DNA of 64,000 nucleotides from Dyella marensis. GTDB lineage: Bacteria; Pseudomonadota; Gammaproteobacteria; Xanthomonadales; Rhodanobacteraceae. This document shows, piece after piece, positions 55,178 to 63,385 of this stretch. Within the stretch, counting starts at the first letter, position 1; the number at the start of each line of letters is the position of its first letter. Below the pieces are notes generated by a model. It was not told the origin of the DNA, did no database searches, and saw nothing but the letters and a program-made list of their open reading frames with translations. The DNA is taken from the NCBI RefSeq assembly GCF_900112865.1, contig NZ_FONH01000005.1, positions 186,001 to 250,000 on the forward strand, in the 5' to 3' direction. Made by a program: the position numbers and the translations under genes.

Positions 55178-55639
55178 TCAGAACAGCTTGCGGTACACCA
55201 CGAAGCCGGAGTGCTCGGCGACCTGGTCGTATAGCCGCATCGCGGCGGTATTGGTCTGGTGCGTCTGCCAGTACACCCGTGGGGAGCCGGCCTGGCGCGC
55301 CTGCGCGTAGACGGCCTCGATCAGCGCCCGGCCCACGCCGCGGCCGCGGGCGGCCTCGACCGTGAACAGGTCCTGCAGATAGCAGTTCAGCCCGATCGCC
55401 GTGGTGCTGCGGTGGAACAGGTAGTGCGCGAGGCCGAGCAGCCGGCCCTCGCTTTCCGCGATCAGCGCGTGCACGGGCTCGCCGGCGTCGAGGAAGCGCG
55501 ACCAGGTGGTGCGCGTGATCTCTTCCGCCAGCGCAGTGGGGCCGGAGCGGCCGTAGAAGGCGTTGTAGCCGTCCCACAGCGGACGCCAGGCGGGATAGTC
55601 GATGGCGTTGACGGGGCGGACGGTGACGGGAGCGGACAC
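55178..55639 (-). CDS. GNAT family N-acetyltransferase
   Basis: A 153-residue GNAT enzyme: substrate-binding N-part (VTVRPVNAIDYPAWRPLWDG), acetyl-CoA pyrophosphate loop in VEAARGRGVGRALIEAVYAQ, and motif B in YWQTHQTNTAAMRLYDQVAE. It resembles the small diamine or amino-acid acetyltransferase-like group. GTG at 55639 is the start, with AAGGA nine bases upstream. It follows the pentapeptide gene by nine bases, so it is probably the last gene of a dedA-pentapeptide-GNAT unit. Confidence 0.88.
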   Translation of the reverse strand: MSAPVTVRPVNAIDYPAWRPLWDGYNAFYGRSGPTALAEEITRTTWSRFLDAGEPVHALIAESEGRLLGLAHYLFHRSTTAIGLNCYLQDLFTVEAARGRGVGRALIEAVYAQARQAGSPRVYWQTHQTNTAAMRLYDQVAEHSGFVVYRKLF

Positions 55640-55648
55640 GGCGGGTCC

Positions 55649-56248
55649 TTATTCGCTCAGCTCGATGTCGAGGCCATGCAGCAGCGCGACGGCCTCCGGC
55701 AGCGCGAACTTCGCGTGTTTGATGTCGTTGAGGAACAGGTCGATGCGGTAGTTCACCGCCTCGCGGAAATCCGCACGCGCCAGCCGGCTGCGGCGGAAAA
55801 TCGCGCCGTGCAGGTCGCTGTGGCGGAAGTCGGCGTCTTCCAGGTCGGCTTCGGTGAAGTCCACCTCGTGCGCGCGGCATTCGAGCACCTGCAGCTCGCG
55901 CAGCGAGAGGCCGAAGAAGCTGCTGTCGTTGAGCGCGCAGCGCTCGAAGGCGAGAGTGCCGTGCAGGCGCACCGTGGGCCACCAGGCCTGGGTCCAGTCG
56001 ATGCCGACCAGTTTGCTGTCGACGAAGCGCGCATCGACCTGGCTGCCGGCGAAGCGGGCCAGGCTGAGGTTGCAGTCGGCGAATTCGCAGTCGCGAAAGC
56101 GGCAGTCGCGCAGGGTGGCGCCGCTGAAGTCGCAGTGCTCGAAGCGGCAGTCCTCGAAGCGCAGGCCGTGCAGGTCGGCGCCGCCGAGCTGCAGGTCGCG
56201 GAAGCGGTGTCCGCTGTAGTCGCGCTGCTCGAACGGGTCGCCGCTCAT
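55649..56248 (-). CDS. Pentapeptide repeat protein (Qnr/McbG-like)
   Basis: A 199-residue protein built of A(D/N)Lxx-type pentapeptides (for example LGGADLHGLRFEDCRFEHCD and LEDADFRHSDLHGAIFRRSR). A mid-point break (WTQAWWPTVRLHG) and a C-terminal cap YRIDLFLNDIKHAKFALPEA follow. That two-part layout and cap match the Qnr/McbG group of DNA-mimic dimers that protect gyrase from inhibitors. Gyrase protection here is an inference; many chromosomal relatives have no known role. It lies four bases downstream of dedA. Confidence 0.87.
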   Translation of the reverse strand: MSGDPFEQRDYSGHRFRDLQLGGADLHGLRFEDCRFEHCDFSGATLRDCRFRDCEFADCNLSLARFAGSQVDARFVDSKLVGIDWTQAWWPTVRLHGTLAFERCALNDSSFFGLSLRELQVLECRAHEVDFTEADLEDADFRHSDLHGAIFRRSRLARADFREAVNYRIDLFLNDIKHAKFALPEAVALLHGLDIELSE

Positions 56249-56252
56249 CGCA

Positions 56253-56888
56253 TCAGGACTCGCGGCCGGCCTCGCGCGCGACGCGCCGGCGGTGCCGCCA
56301 CCACAGCACCAGCACCACGACGAGAATGATGCCGCCCAGCGCCCACAGGCTGCTCTGGCCGCGGCGGATCCACATCACCAGCCACTCGTGGTTGTTGGCG
56401 CCGAAATAACCCAGGTAGACCCAGATCGGCACGCTGATCAGCGCGGCGAAGCCGTCCAGCAGGAAGAAGCGCAGGAACGACACGCGATGGGTGGTGCCGG
56501 CGGTGATGTACACCGCGGTGCGCATGCCGGGCAGGAAGCGCGCGATGAACATCAGGCGGTTGCCGTAGCGCTCGAACTTCTCCTGCACCTTGGCGTAGCG
56601 CTCCGGCGTGAGCACGCGCGCGACCACGCGCCATTGCAGGATGCGCGCCCCGTAGTGGTGGCCCAGCAGGAACATGCCCGCGTCGCCCAGCAGCACGCCG
56701 ACCATCGACACGGCGAACATGATGTGCACGTTGCCGTAGCCCAGCCCGGTGATGACGCCGCCGGCGACCAGGGTGATGTCTTCCGGCAGCGGCGCGCCGG
56801 CACCGCACAGCAGCAGTGCGATGAAGACGGCGGCGTAGCCGTTCTCGGCGAACAGCGTGACGAGTCGTTCAAGCAGATCCATCGACAT
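56253..56888 (-). CDS. DedA family membrane protein
   Basis: A 211-residue inner-membrane protein of the DedA/SNARE-associated family. Family signatures are GYAAVFIALLLCGAGAPLPEDI with the conserved acidic residue, LLGDAGMFLLGHHYGARIL, and FIARFLPGMRTAVYITAGTTH with the FxRxxPxxR motif. DedA proteins act in lipid-carrier recycling (UPP flippases) and membrane homeostasis. ATG at 56888 (MSMDLL) is used; 56882 is equally plausible. It is first in the minus-strand trio with the pentapeptide and GNAT genes. Confidence 0.92.
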   Translation of the reverse strand: MSMDLLERLVTLFAENGYAAVFIALLLCGAGAPLPEDITLVAGGVITGLGYGNVHIMFAVSMVGVLLGDAGMFLLGHHYGARILQWRVVARVLTPERYAKVQEKFERYGNRLMFIARFLPGMRTAVYITAGTTHRVSFLRFFLLDGFAALISVPIWVYLGYFGANNHEWLVMWIRRGQSSLWALGGIILVVVLVLWWRHRRRVAREAGRES

Positions 56889-57003
56889 CCTTGCCTGGTC
56901 GTGCCCCGGCGGAAAGCGAAGGGCGATGATCCCACAGGCGGGCCATTCCATGGGCGCCGGCCGGCGGGGGCGAAGCGGGGGAGGATAACCGCATGGCGCT
57001 CAG

Positions 57004-57288
57004 GGGCGCTCTGATCTGTTCCACGTACCCGTCACCGTTCTGTAAGCGCGCAGCGCACTGCCGCAGCGTTGAAGGCAGACTGGCTGTCTGTCGAGATGCT
57101 GCGGCAGTGCGCTGCGCGCTTACAGAACGGCCCCAACAATTTGAATTTAAATGATGGGGTGGCGTCCAGGAGGCCCGCAGGCGGCGCCGCGCGGCTTGAC
57201 CAGACGGCCAGTCTGCTCGGCGCCGCGCGGCGCCGCCTGCGGGCCTCCTGGACGTCATGCCGGGTGCGTGGAACAGATCAGAGCGCCC
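57004..57288. repeat. Nested inverted-repeat element (three perfect palindromic pairs)
   Basis: The outer 22-base arms GGGCGCTCTGATCTGTTCCA(CG) at 57004-57025 and 57267-57288 are exact inverted copies. Inside lie two side-by-side hairpins: 33-bp perfect arms (57035-57067 with 57098-57130) and 32-bp perfect arms (57163-57194 with 57223-57254). Each loop is about 30 bases and contains a further small stem (AGACTGG.. and CAGAC-GGCCA-GTCTG). An AT-rich link with ATTTAAAT joins them. The element ends exactly at the first base of the dnaG stop codon. It has no coding capacity and no copy elsewhere in the window. Confidence 0.93.
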
Positions 57289-59024
57289 TAGTTGGATGTG
57301 GCGGGCGGTTGGACGCGCAGCGCCAGCAATTCGCGCAGCTCGGCTTTCTCCGCGCCGTCGAGGGTGCCTTCGCGGCTGCGCGCGATCAGGAAGGCGCGGC
57401 GCTGCTCGGTGGCCTGTTGTTGCATGCGCTGCAGCGCATCGAAGAACTCCACGCGTTGCAGCTCGGGCTCGCCGACCACGGTGGCGGCCATCAATTTTTG
57501 CAGTGCGGAATACTCCGGGCGCTCGGCGAAGTGCTCCACCAGCACCACCGGATTGATCCCGGGTCGCGAGCGGGCCAGGTCGATCAGTTCGGCGAGCAGC
57601 TCGATGCCGGGCTTGTCCAGGCGCAGGAAGCCGTAAGGGCGCTCGACCTGGTCGGCCATGCCGGGCTGGGCCAGCAGCAGCGCGATCGCGCTGCGCACCA
57701 GGCTGCGCTGCACCGCCACCGGCTGCTGCGCGGGACGGCGCGCGGCGGCGTCCGGCTGCAGCACGGCGCGGGCGCCGGTGCGGCGTTCCAGTTCCTGCGC
57801 CATCAGGTCGCGGAAGGCGCCGTCGGGCAGCCGGGCGATCAGCGGCCGCGCGCGCTCGGCGAGGCGTGCGCGCCCGTCGATGCTGCCGACGTCGACGTCG
57901 TGCGCCAGTTCGCCGAAGAAGTATTCCGACAGCGGCGTGGCGTTCTTCAGGCGCTGCTCGAAGCCTTGCTTGCCTTCCTTGCGGATCAGCGTGTCCGGGT
58001 CCTCGCCGTCCGGCAGGAACAGGAAATACGCCTGGCGGCCGTCGCGCAGGCGCGGCAGCGCGGCCTCCAGCGCCTTCCATGCGGCGGCGCGGCCGGCGCG
58101 GTCGCCGTCGAAGCAGAACACCACGTCGGGCGCGGCGCGGAACAGCACCTCGGTGTGGTCCGGCGTGGTCGCGGTGCCCAGCGTGGCCACCGCGATCGGC
58201 AGGCCGGCCTGGTGCATGGCGATCACGTCCATGTAGCCCTCGACCACCACGATGCGGGCAAGGCTGCTGTTGGCCTGCTTGACCTGCCACAGCGCGAACA
58301 GCTCGCGGCCCTTGTGGAACAGGGCGGTTTCGGGCGAGTTGAGGTATTTCGGGCCCTGCTCCGACTGCAGCACCCGGCCGCCGAAGGCGATCACGCGGCC
58401 GCGGCGGTCGAGGATCGGGAACATCAGGCGTTCGCGGAAACGGTCGTATTTGTTGCCGCGCTCGTTGCTGGCGACCATGCCGGCGTCGTTGAGCAGCTGC
58501 ATGCGCTTGGCGTCGGTGCCCAGCGCCTTCAGCACGCCGTCGAAGCCGGCCGGCGCCCAGCCGATGCGGAAGCGCGCGATGGTGTCGGCGTCGAGGCCGC
58601 GCTTCTTGCAGTAGGCCTGCGCTTCCGGGCTGTGCGGCAGCTGGTTTTCGTACCAGCGGGCGGAGCCGTCGAGCAGGGCGTAGAGGTCGGTCTTGTCCTC
58701 GCGCGGGGCGTTGTCGCGACCGCCCTCGTAGGGCACCTTCAGGCCGACCGACTGCGCCAGTTCCTCCACCGCGTCGGGGAATTCCAGGCGGTCGTAGTCC
58801 ATCAGGAACTTGATCGCGCTGCCGTGCGCGCCGCAGCCGAAGCAATGGAAGAACTGCTTGGCGGGGCTGACGTAGAACGAGGGCGAGCGCTCGTTGTGGA
58901 ACGGGCAGCAGGCGGTCCACTCGCGGCCGGCCTTCTTCAGCGGCACGCGCCGCTCGATCACGTCGACGATGTCGACGCGGGAGAGCAGTTCGTCGATGAA
59001 GGTATCGGGGATACGGCCGCGCAT
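57288..59024 (-). CDS. dnaG: DNA primase
   Basis: A 578-residue DnaG synthesising RNA primers for replication. The CHC2 zinc finger is Cys40, His43, Cys61, Cys64 (WTACCPFHNERSPSF then FFHCFGCGAHG). The TOPRIM domain has VVEGYMDVIAMHQAG and FDGDRAGRAA. A C-terminal helicase-binding domain starts near residue 430. The stop codon abuts the nested-palindrome element. It is separated from rpsU/yqeY, which precede it on the same strand, by inserted small genes, a loosened macromolecular-synthesis arrangement. Confidence 0.97.
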   Translation of the reverse strand: MRGRIPDTFIDELLSRVDIVDVIERRVPLKKAGREWTACCPFHNERSPSFYVSPAKQFFHCFGCGAHGSAIKFLMDYDRLEFPDAVEELAQSVGLKVPYEGGRDNAPREDKTDLYALLDGSARWYENQLPHSPEAQAYCKKRGLDADTIARFRIGWAPAGFDGVLKALGTDAKRMQLLNDAGMVASNERGNKYDRFRERLMFPILDRRGRVIAFGGRVLQSEQGPKYLNSPETALFHKGRELFALWQVKQANSSLARIVVVEGYMDVIAMHQAGLPIAVATLGTATTPDHTEVLFRAAPDVVFCFDGDRAGRAAAWKALEAALPRLRDGRQAYFLFLPDGEDPDTLIRKEGKQGFEQRLKNATPLSEYFFGELAHDVDVGSIDGRARLAERARPLIARLPDGAFRDLMAQELERRTGARAVLQPDAAARRPAQQPVAVQRSLVRSAIALLLAQPGMADQVERPYGFLRLDKPGIELLAELIDLARSRPGINPVVLVEHFAERPEYSALQKLMAATVVGEPELQRVEFFDALQRMQQQATEQRRAFLIARSREGTLDGAEKAELRELLALRVQPPATSN

Positions 59025-59094
59025 AAGCTCTCTAGTGTACGGGGGCGGTCAAGGGCCGGCTTATGCTGGTGGTCCATCGTCGGGGGAGGCGGGC

Positions 59095-59727
59095 ATGGCG
59101 GCAAGTGCACAGGTGCGGTTCCGGCCCGCGGCGGCGGGGGATGTGGGAATGGCGGTGCCGCTGATCCACAGCTCCGGGCCGGCGGCCTTCGAATATGTGT
59201 TCGCGGTGCCCGGGCGCAACGACGCGCAGGCCTTCCTCCGCCATGCCTACGCCGACGGCGCGGGCGAGTTCGGCTGGCGCAACCACGTCGTGGGCGAATT
59301 GGACGGGCGGGTGGTGGCGGTCGGTGCCGGCTACGGGGCCGCGACGCATTGGGCATTCACCCTGGCGGCGGCGCGGCAGATCCTGGGTTTCTTCGGCTGG
59401 CGGCATGCGCCCGGCGTGATCGCGCGCGGGCTGCGGGTGGAGGGCGTGATCGCGCCGCCGTCCGGCGGCATGCATTACCTGGCCCATCTGGGTGTCGATC
59501 CGGCGCTGCGCGGGCGGGGCATCGGCCAGGCCTTGATCGATCATCTCGCCGCGCAGGCCGCCGCGCTGGGGCGGGTGCCGCTGGCGCTGGACGTGGCGGC
59601 GACCAATCCCCGGGCGCAGGCGCTGTACGAGCGCTGCGGCTTTGCGGTCACCGGGGAGCGGCCTTCCCGCCTGGCCGATGCGCGGGGCCATGTGCCCGCG
59701 CATCGGCGCATGGAGCGGTGGTCCTAG
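59095..59727 (+). CDS. GNAT family N-acetyltransferase
   Basis: A 210-residue GNAT protein. The N-terminal part (VRFRPAAAGDVGMAVPLIHS, then AAFEYVFA) is followed by HYLAHLGVDPALRGRGIGQA, the acetyl-CoA loop, and VAATNPRAQALYERCGFAVT as motif B. GGGGGAGG lies upstream of the ATG at 59095. It is divergent from dnaG and overlaps the convergent DUF1328 gene by four bases. The substrate is unknown. Confidence 0.88.
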   Translation: MAASAQVRFRPAAAGDVGMAVPLIHSSGPAAFEYVFAVPGRNDAQAFLRHAYADGAGEFGWRNHVVGELDGRVVAVGAGYGAATHWAFTLAAARQILGFFGWRHAPGVIARGLRVEGVIAPPSGGMHYLAHLGVDPALRGRGIGQALIDHLAAQAAALGRVPLALDVAATNPRAQALYERCGFAVTGERPSRLADARGHVPAHRRMERWS

Positions 59728-59894
59728 ACGATGTGGAACAAGCCGATCGCCGCCAGCACCGCGATCAGGAACAGGATCAGGAAGATGGCGAACAGAACCT
59801 TCGCGATGGTGCCGGTGACGCCGGAGACCGAGTAGAAACCCAGCCAACCGGTGACCAGCGAAACGATGGCAAAGATGATGGCCCACTTGAGCAT
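59724..59894 (-). CDS. DUF1328 family small membrane protein (YtjA-like)
   Basis: A 56-residue protein starting MLKWAIIFAIVSLVTGWLGF with two hydrophobic helices (the second FAIFLILFLIAVLAAIGLFH), the typical DUF1328/YtjA layout with the central GVTGTIAKVLF. Members are often stress-induced and of unknown function. AAGGAG precedes the ATG at ideal distance. Its stop overlaps the convergent GNAT stop within CTAG. Confidence 0.9.
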   Translation of the reverse strand: MLKWAIIFAIVSLVTGWLGFYSVSGVTGTIAKVLFAIFLILFLIAVLAAIGLFHIV

Positions 59895-60032
59895 GCGTTT
59901 CTCCTTATCGTAGGCCGCGTCGGCGGCATCGATGAGGGTGGGCGTGCCGGCGTGAAGGCGTTGGCTGGATAATGCGTCGGCGGCGTCATGCTGCGCCGCA
60001 CGCTTGCGGATCGTTTAGTTCGGAGACACGCC

Positions 60033-60353
60033 ATGTTGACGGCGATGATGTTGCGCGCGCAGCGCGCGATCGTGCACCGCTTCGAGGAAGCGGGCGCGAC
60101 GAGTACGGAATCGGCGCGCGGCGCCGAGGAGCTGAAGCTGACGCCGGGCATCGCCTGGTACCAGCTGGTGGAGCGCGGCGTGCTGCGCTGCCCGGGCGAA
60201 GGGCGCTATTTCCTGGACCGGGAACGCTGGGAGCTGGTGAGCAGCCGGCGTCGCCACCACGCATGGGTCATGGTGGTGGCGGTGGTGGCGCTGCTGTTGC
60301 TGCTGTTCTGGCTGCGCACCGCGGGCGGCCTGGGCCACCAGCTCGGCCCTTGA
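60033..60353 (+). CDS. Small protein with C-terminal membrane anchor
   Basis: A 106-residue protein I do not recognise. The soluble part (MLTAMMLRAQRAIVHRFEEA, then ELKLTPGIAWYQLVERGVLR followed by FLDRERWELV) looks like a small winged-helix-like domain. The C-terminus is a single helix (WVMVVAVVALLLLLFWLR). GGAG stands before the ATG at 60033. It is convergent with yqeY and could be tail-anchored, with the soluble domain in the cytoplasm. Function unknown. Confidence 0.7.
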   Translation: MLTAMMLRAQRAIVHRFEEAGATSTESARGAEELKLTPGIAWYQLVERGVLRCPGEGRYFLDRERWELVSSRRRHHAWVMVVAVVALLLLLFWLRTAGGLGHQLGP

Positions 60354-60366
60354 CCGGCGAGGGCTC

Positions 60367-60813
60367 TTAGCCGGCGAGGCGCGCCTTCACGCGGGCCGAG
60401 ACCACGGCCATGTCGGCGCGGCCGGCGGCCTGTTCCTTGACGGCGGCCACCACCTTGCCCATGTCGCGGGCAGAGCTGGCGCCGGTGCTGGCGATGGCGG
60501 CGGCGACCAGGTCGTCGATCTCCGCCTCGCTGAGCTTGGCCGGCAGGTAGGCCTCGATCACGCTGACTTCGGCGCGCTCGGCGTCAGCCAGGTCCTGGCG
60601 GTTGGCGGCGTCGTACTGGGTGATCGAGTCGCGGCGCTGCTTGAGCATCTTTTCCAGCACGGCCAGGGTCTGCACGTCGTCCAGCTCGATGCGCTCGTCC
60701 ACTTCGCGCTGCTTGATCGCGGCCAGCACCAGGCGGATCACCGCGAGGCGGGGCTTGTCGCCGCCGCGCATGGCGGTCTTCATGTCTTCGCTGAGCTGCT
60801 GCTTGAGGGACAT
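60367..60813 (-). CDS. yqeY: GatB/YqeY domain protein
   Basis: A 148-residue YqeY protein, homologous to the tRNA-binding tail domain of GatB: LKQQLSEDMKTAMRGGDKPR, LAVIRLVLAAIKQREVDERI and the final KEQAAGRADMAVVSARVKAR. It probably binds tRNA or assists amidotransferase function, though its role is unproven. It stands downstream of rpsU on the same strand, the common rpsU-yqeY order, but a terminator separates the two. Confidence 0.93.
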   Translation of the reverse strand: MSLKQQLSEDMKTAMRGGDKPRLAVIRLVLAAIKQREVDERIELDDVQTLAVLEKMLKQRRDSITQYDAANRQDLADAERAEVSVIEAYLPAKLSEAEIDDLVAAAIASTGASSARDMGKVVAAVKEQAAGRADMAVVSARVKARLAG

Positions 60814-60852
60814 GTCACTCTCCGGGAGGGATGGTTGGCGTGAAGGAAACGC

Positions 60853-60884
60853 ATAAAGCCGGCGTTGCCTGGGGCAACGCCGGC
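60853..60884 (-). terminator. Terminator downstream of rpsU
   Basis: GCCGGCGTTGCC and GGCAACGCCGGC form a perfect 12-bp stem with a three-base loop (60858-60884). On the minus strand it is followed by TTTAT, a short T-tract. A second hairpin, CGTCCGCC-GAC-GGCGGACG at 60985-61003, lies just beyond the rpsU stop. Together they would end or reduce rpsU transcripts before yqeY. Confidence 0.75.
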
Positions 60885-61009
60885 CGATGCTTGAGCGATA
60901 AGGCAGCGGCTGCGGATGATCGCGCCGGCTGCCATGGCCTTACAGGCTAAGGCGGCGCCGTGGGCGCCTGGCCTTGACCTTGAGCGTCCGCCGACGGCGG
61001 ACGGCGGCC

Positions 61010-61225
61010 TCAGTACAGACGCGTACGACGCGAGGTGTCGCGCGAGAGGCGGCGCAGATGGCGCTTCACCGCGGCGGCGCGCTTGCGCTTACGCTCCTGG
61101 GTCGGCTTTTCGTAGAACTCGCGCTTGCGGGTCTCGGCCAGGACGCCGGCCTTTTCACAAGTACGCTTGAAGCGACGCAGGGCAAGCTCGAACGGCTCGT
61201 TCTCGCGGACTTTTACGCTGGGCAT
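61010..61225 (-). CDS. rpsU: 30S ribosomal protein S21
   Basis: The 71-residue bS21 protein: [20 protein letters not shown], the Lys/Arg-rich [20 protein letters not shown] and the terminal [14 protein letters not shown]. It joins the 30S platform near the anti-Shine-Dalgarno region. The start is unambiguous. It is divergent from tsaD across 55 bases, the standard gammaproteobacterial layout. Confidence 0.98.
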   Translation of the reverse strand: MPSVKVRENEPFELALRRFKRTCEKAGVLAETRKREFYEKPTQERKRKRAAAVKRHLRRLSRDTSRRTRLY

Positions 61226-61280
61226 GGAAACTCCGAGTGGTAAACTTGCCCGTCTGATCGGGCGAGCCGCGAAGTATAGC

Positions 61281-62330
61281 GTGGACACGAAGCAATTTTC
61301 AAAGCCCGTGCTGGGCATCGAGACGTCCTGCGACGAGACCGGGGTGGCCCTGTTGCGCTGGGAGCCCGCCGCGCCGGGCCGCGGCCTGCTGTCCCATGCC
61401 CTGTACAGCCAAATCAAGCTGCATGCCGACTACGGCGGCGTGGTGCCGGAACTGGCCAGTCGCGACCATGTGCGCAAGCTGCTGCCGCTGGTGCGCGAGG
61501 CCCTGGCCGAGGCCGGGCTGACTCCGGCGGACCTGGGCGGGGTGGCCTATACCGCCGGCCCCGGCCTGGTCGGCGCCCTGCTGGTGGGCGCCTCCGCTGC
61601 CCGGGCCATGGCCTGGGCGCTGGGCGTCCCGGCGATCGGCGTGCACCACATGGAAGGCCACCTGCTGGCCCCGCTGCTGGAAGAAGACCCGCCGGAGCCG
61701 CCGTTCGTAGCCCTGCTGGTCTCGGGCGGGCATTCCATGCTGGTGGAAGTGCAGGGCATCGGCCGCTACCGGATCCTGGGCGACACCCTGGACGACGCCG
61801 CCGGCGAGGCTTTCGACAAGACCGCCAAGCTGATGGGCCTGCCCTATCCGGGCGGACCGGCGCTGGCGGCGCTGGCGCAGCAGGGGCGGCCCGGGGCGTT
61901 CCGCTTTTCCCGGCCGATGACCGACCGGCCCGGCCTGGATTTCAGCTTCTCGGGCCTCAAGACTCAGGTGCTGCTGGCCTGGCAGCAGTCCGACCAGGCC
62001 GAGCAGACCCGCGCCGACATCGCCCGTGCCTTCGAGGAGGCCATCGTCGACACCCTGGCGATCAAGTGCCGCCGCGCGCTGCAGGCCGCCGGCGCCAAGC
62101 GCCTGGTGATCGCCGGCGGCGTGGGCGCCAACAAGCGCCTGCGCGCGGAGCTGGCCGAGGCCGGCGAGAAAGAAGGCTTCCGCGTGTATTTCCCGCGCCT
62201 GGCCTTCTGCACCGACAACGGCGCGATGATCGCCCTGGCCGGCGCGATCCGCCTGGCCGCAGGGCAGCACCAGGACGAAAGCGTGCAGGTCTTCCCGCGC
62301 TGGGATCTGGAAACCCTGCCGGCGGTTTAG
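61281..62330 (+). CDS. tsaD: tRNA N6-adenosine threonylcarbamoyltransferase
   Basis: A 349-residue TsaD (Gcp/Kae1) that transfers threonylcarbamoyl from TC-AMP to A37 of ANN-decoding tRNAs, with TsaB and TsaE encoded elsewhere. Motifs: [15 protein letters not shown] (10-24), metal-binding HMEGH (123-127), [13 protein letters not shown], and [13 protein letters not shown] near the C-terminus. GTG at 61281 is used, as no ATG with normal family N-terminus exists; upstream frame overlaps rpsU antisense. It shares a short divergent promoter region with rpsU. Confidence 0.96.
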   Translation: MDTKQFSKPVLGIETSCDETGVALLRWEPAAPGRGLLSHALYSQIKLHADYGGVVPELASRDHVRKLLPLVREALAEAGLTPADLGGVAYTAGPGLVGALLVGASAARAMAWALGVPAIGVHHMEGHLLAPLLEEDPPEPPFVALLVSGGHSMLVEVQGIGRYRILGDTLDDAAGEAFDKTAKLMGLPYPGGPALAALAQQGRPGAFRFSRPMTDRPGLDFSFSGLKTQVLLAWQQSDQAEQTRADIARAFEEAIVDTLAIKCRRALQAAGAKRLVIAGGVGANKRLRAELAEAGEKEGFRVYFPRLAFCTDNGAMIALAGAIRLAAGQHQDESVQVFPRWDLETLPAV

Positions 62331-62349
62331 GCGCGCGTGACGCGCGCCA

Positions 62350-62446
62350 GGGAATAGGGAATCGTCAATAGGGAATAGGAAAAGCGGCGCGCGACGAGAC
62401 GAAGCGCTACGCTTTTCCTATTCCCTACTCTCTATTCCCTATTCCC
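62350..62446. repeat. GGGAATAGG inverted-repeat element before folB, family 4
   Basis: GGGAATAGGGAAT and ATAGGGAATAGGAAAAGCG on the left pair with CGCTTTTCCTATTCCCTA and CTATTCCCTATTCCC on the right across about 25 bases. It forms a long AT-richer cruciform between tsaD and folB, ending 13 bases before the folB start. It would lie in the folB leader if transcribed from tsaD. Confidence 0.88.
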
Positions 62447-62458
62447 GCCCAAAGAGCC

Positions 62459-62818
62459 ATGGACATCGTTTTCATCGAAGACCTGCGCATCGACACCGTC
62501 ATCGGCATCTACGACTGGGAGCGCCGCGTGCGGCAGACGCTGTCGTTCGATCTCGAAATGGCGTTCGACAACACCCGGCCCGCGGCCAGCGACGACATCG
62601 CCGCCACGCTCAACTACAAGGATGTGTCCAAGCGCCTGATCGAGTACGTGGAAGCGTCCAGCTTCGGCCTGGTCGAGACGCTGGCCGAGCGCTGCGCGGC
62701 GATCGTGCGCGAGGAATTCGGCGTCGCCTGGGTGCGACTGAAGCTGTCCAAGCCCGGTGCGGTGCGCGGCGCCCGGTCGGTCGGCGTGCGCATCGAGCGC
62801 GGCGTGCGGCCGGACTGA
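62459..62818 (+). CDS. folB: Dihydroneopterin aldolase
   Basis: A 119-residue FolB converting 7,8-dihydroneopterin to 6-hydroxymethyl-dihydropterin in folate synthesis. It begins MDIVFIEDLRIDTVIGIYDW, the family's typical N-terminus, with the substrate Glu in FGLVETLAER and the catalytic Lys in VRLKLSKPGAVRG. It is followed after 10 bases by folK, the next pathway step, so the two are co-transcribed. Confidence 0.96.
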   Translation: MDIVFIEDLRIDTVIGIYDWERRVRQTLSFDLEMAFDNTRPAASDDIAATLNYKDVSKRLIEYVEASSFGLVETLAERCAAIVREEFGVAWVRLKLSKPGAVRGARSVGVRIERGVRPD

Positions 62819-62828
62819 GCGGGGCGCC

Positions 62829-63311
62829 ATGGCACGCGTTTACCTCAGCCTGGGCTCCAATCTGCAACCGCAACGGTATCTGCGCGCCGCTTTGGACGAA
62901 CTGCGCGCGCGCTTCGGCGCCATCGAGGTGTCGCCGGCTTATCGCAGCAAGGCGGTGGGCTTCGACGGGCCGGACTTCGTCAACCTGGCGGTGGGCCTGG
63001 ATACCGAACTGGCGCCCGAGGCGCTCAACGAGTGGCTGCACGCGCTGGAGGACCGCCACGGCCGCCGCCGCGACGTGCCGCGCTACGCCGACCGCACCCT
63101 GGACGTGGACATCGTGCTGTACGACGACCTGGTGCGGCAGGGCGCAGGGCATCTGGATATTCCGCGCAAGGAGTTGCAGCACGCCTTCGTGCTGCGGCCG
63201 ATCGCCGACATCGCGCCTGGCTTGCGCCATCCTGTCGACGGGCGAAGCATGGCCGAGTTGTGGGCGGCGTTTCCCGTGGCGAGCGAGCCGCTGACGGTCG
63301 AGCCGCTGTAA
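62829..63311 (+). CDS. folK: 2-amino-4-hydroxy-6-hydroxymethyldihydropteridine pyrophosphokinase
   Basis: A 160-residue HPPK that pyrophosphorylates the FolB product. Motifs VYLSLGSNLQPQRYLRAALD, FVNLAVGLDTEL and the ATP/Mg2+ site RYADRTLDVDIVLYDD are complete, with the C-terminal HAFVLRPIADIAPGLRHP. ATG at 62829 follows the folB stop by 10 bases. Function and start are well supported. Confidence 0.96.
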   Translation: MARVYLSLGSNLQPQRYLRAALDELRARFGAIEVSPAYRSKAVGFDGPDFVNLAVGLDTELAPEALNEWLHALEDRHGRRRDVPRYADRTLDVDIVLYDDLVRQGAGHLDIPRKELQHAFVLRPIADIAPGLRHPVDGRSMAELWAAFPVASEPLTVEPL

Positions 63312-63385
63312 GGACGCACTGTCGCGTTTCCGGCGCAGATGCTAGAAATCGCGGAGCAACTTTCACCAAGGAAGAGGTAGGGGAT

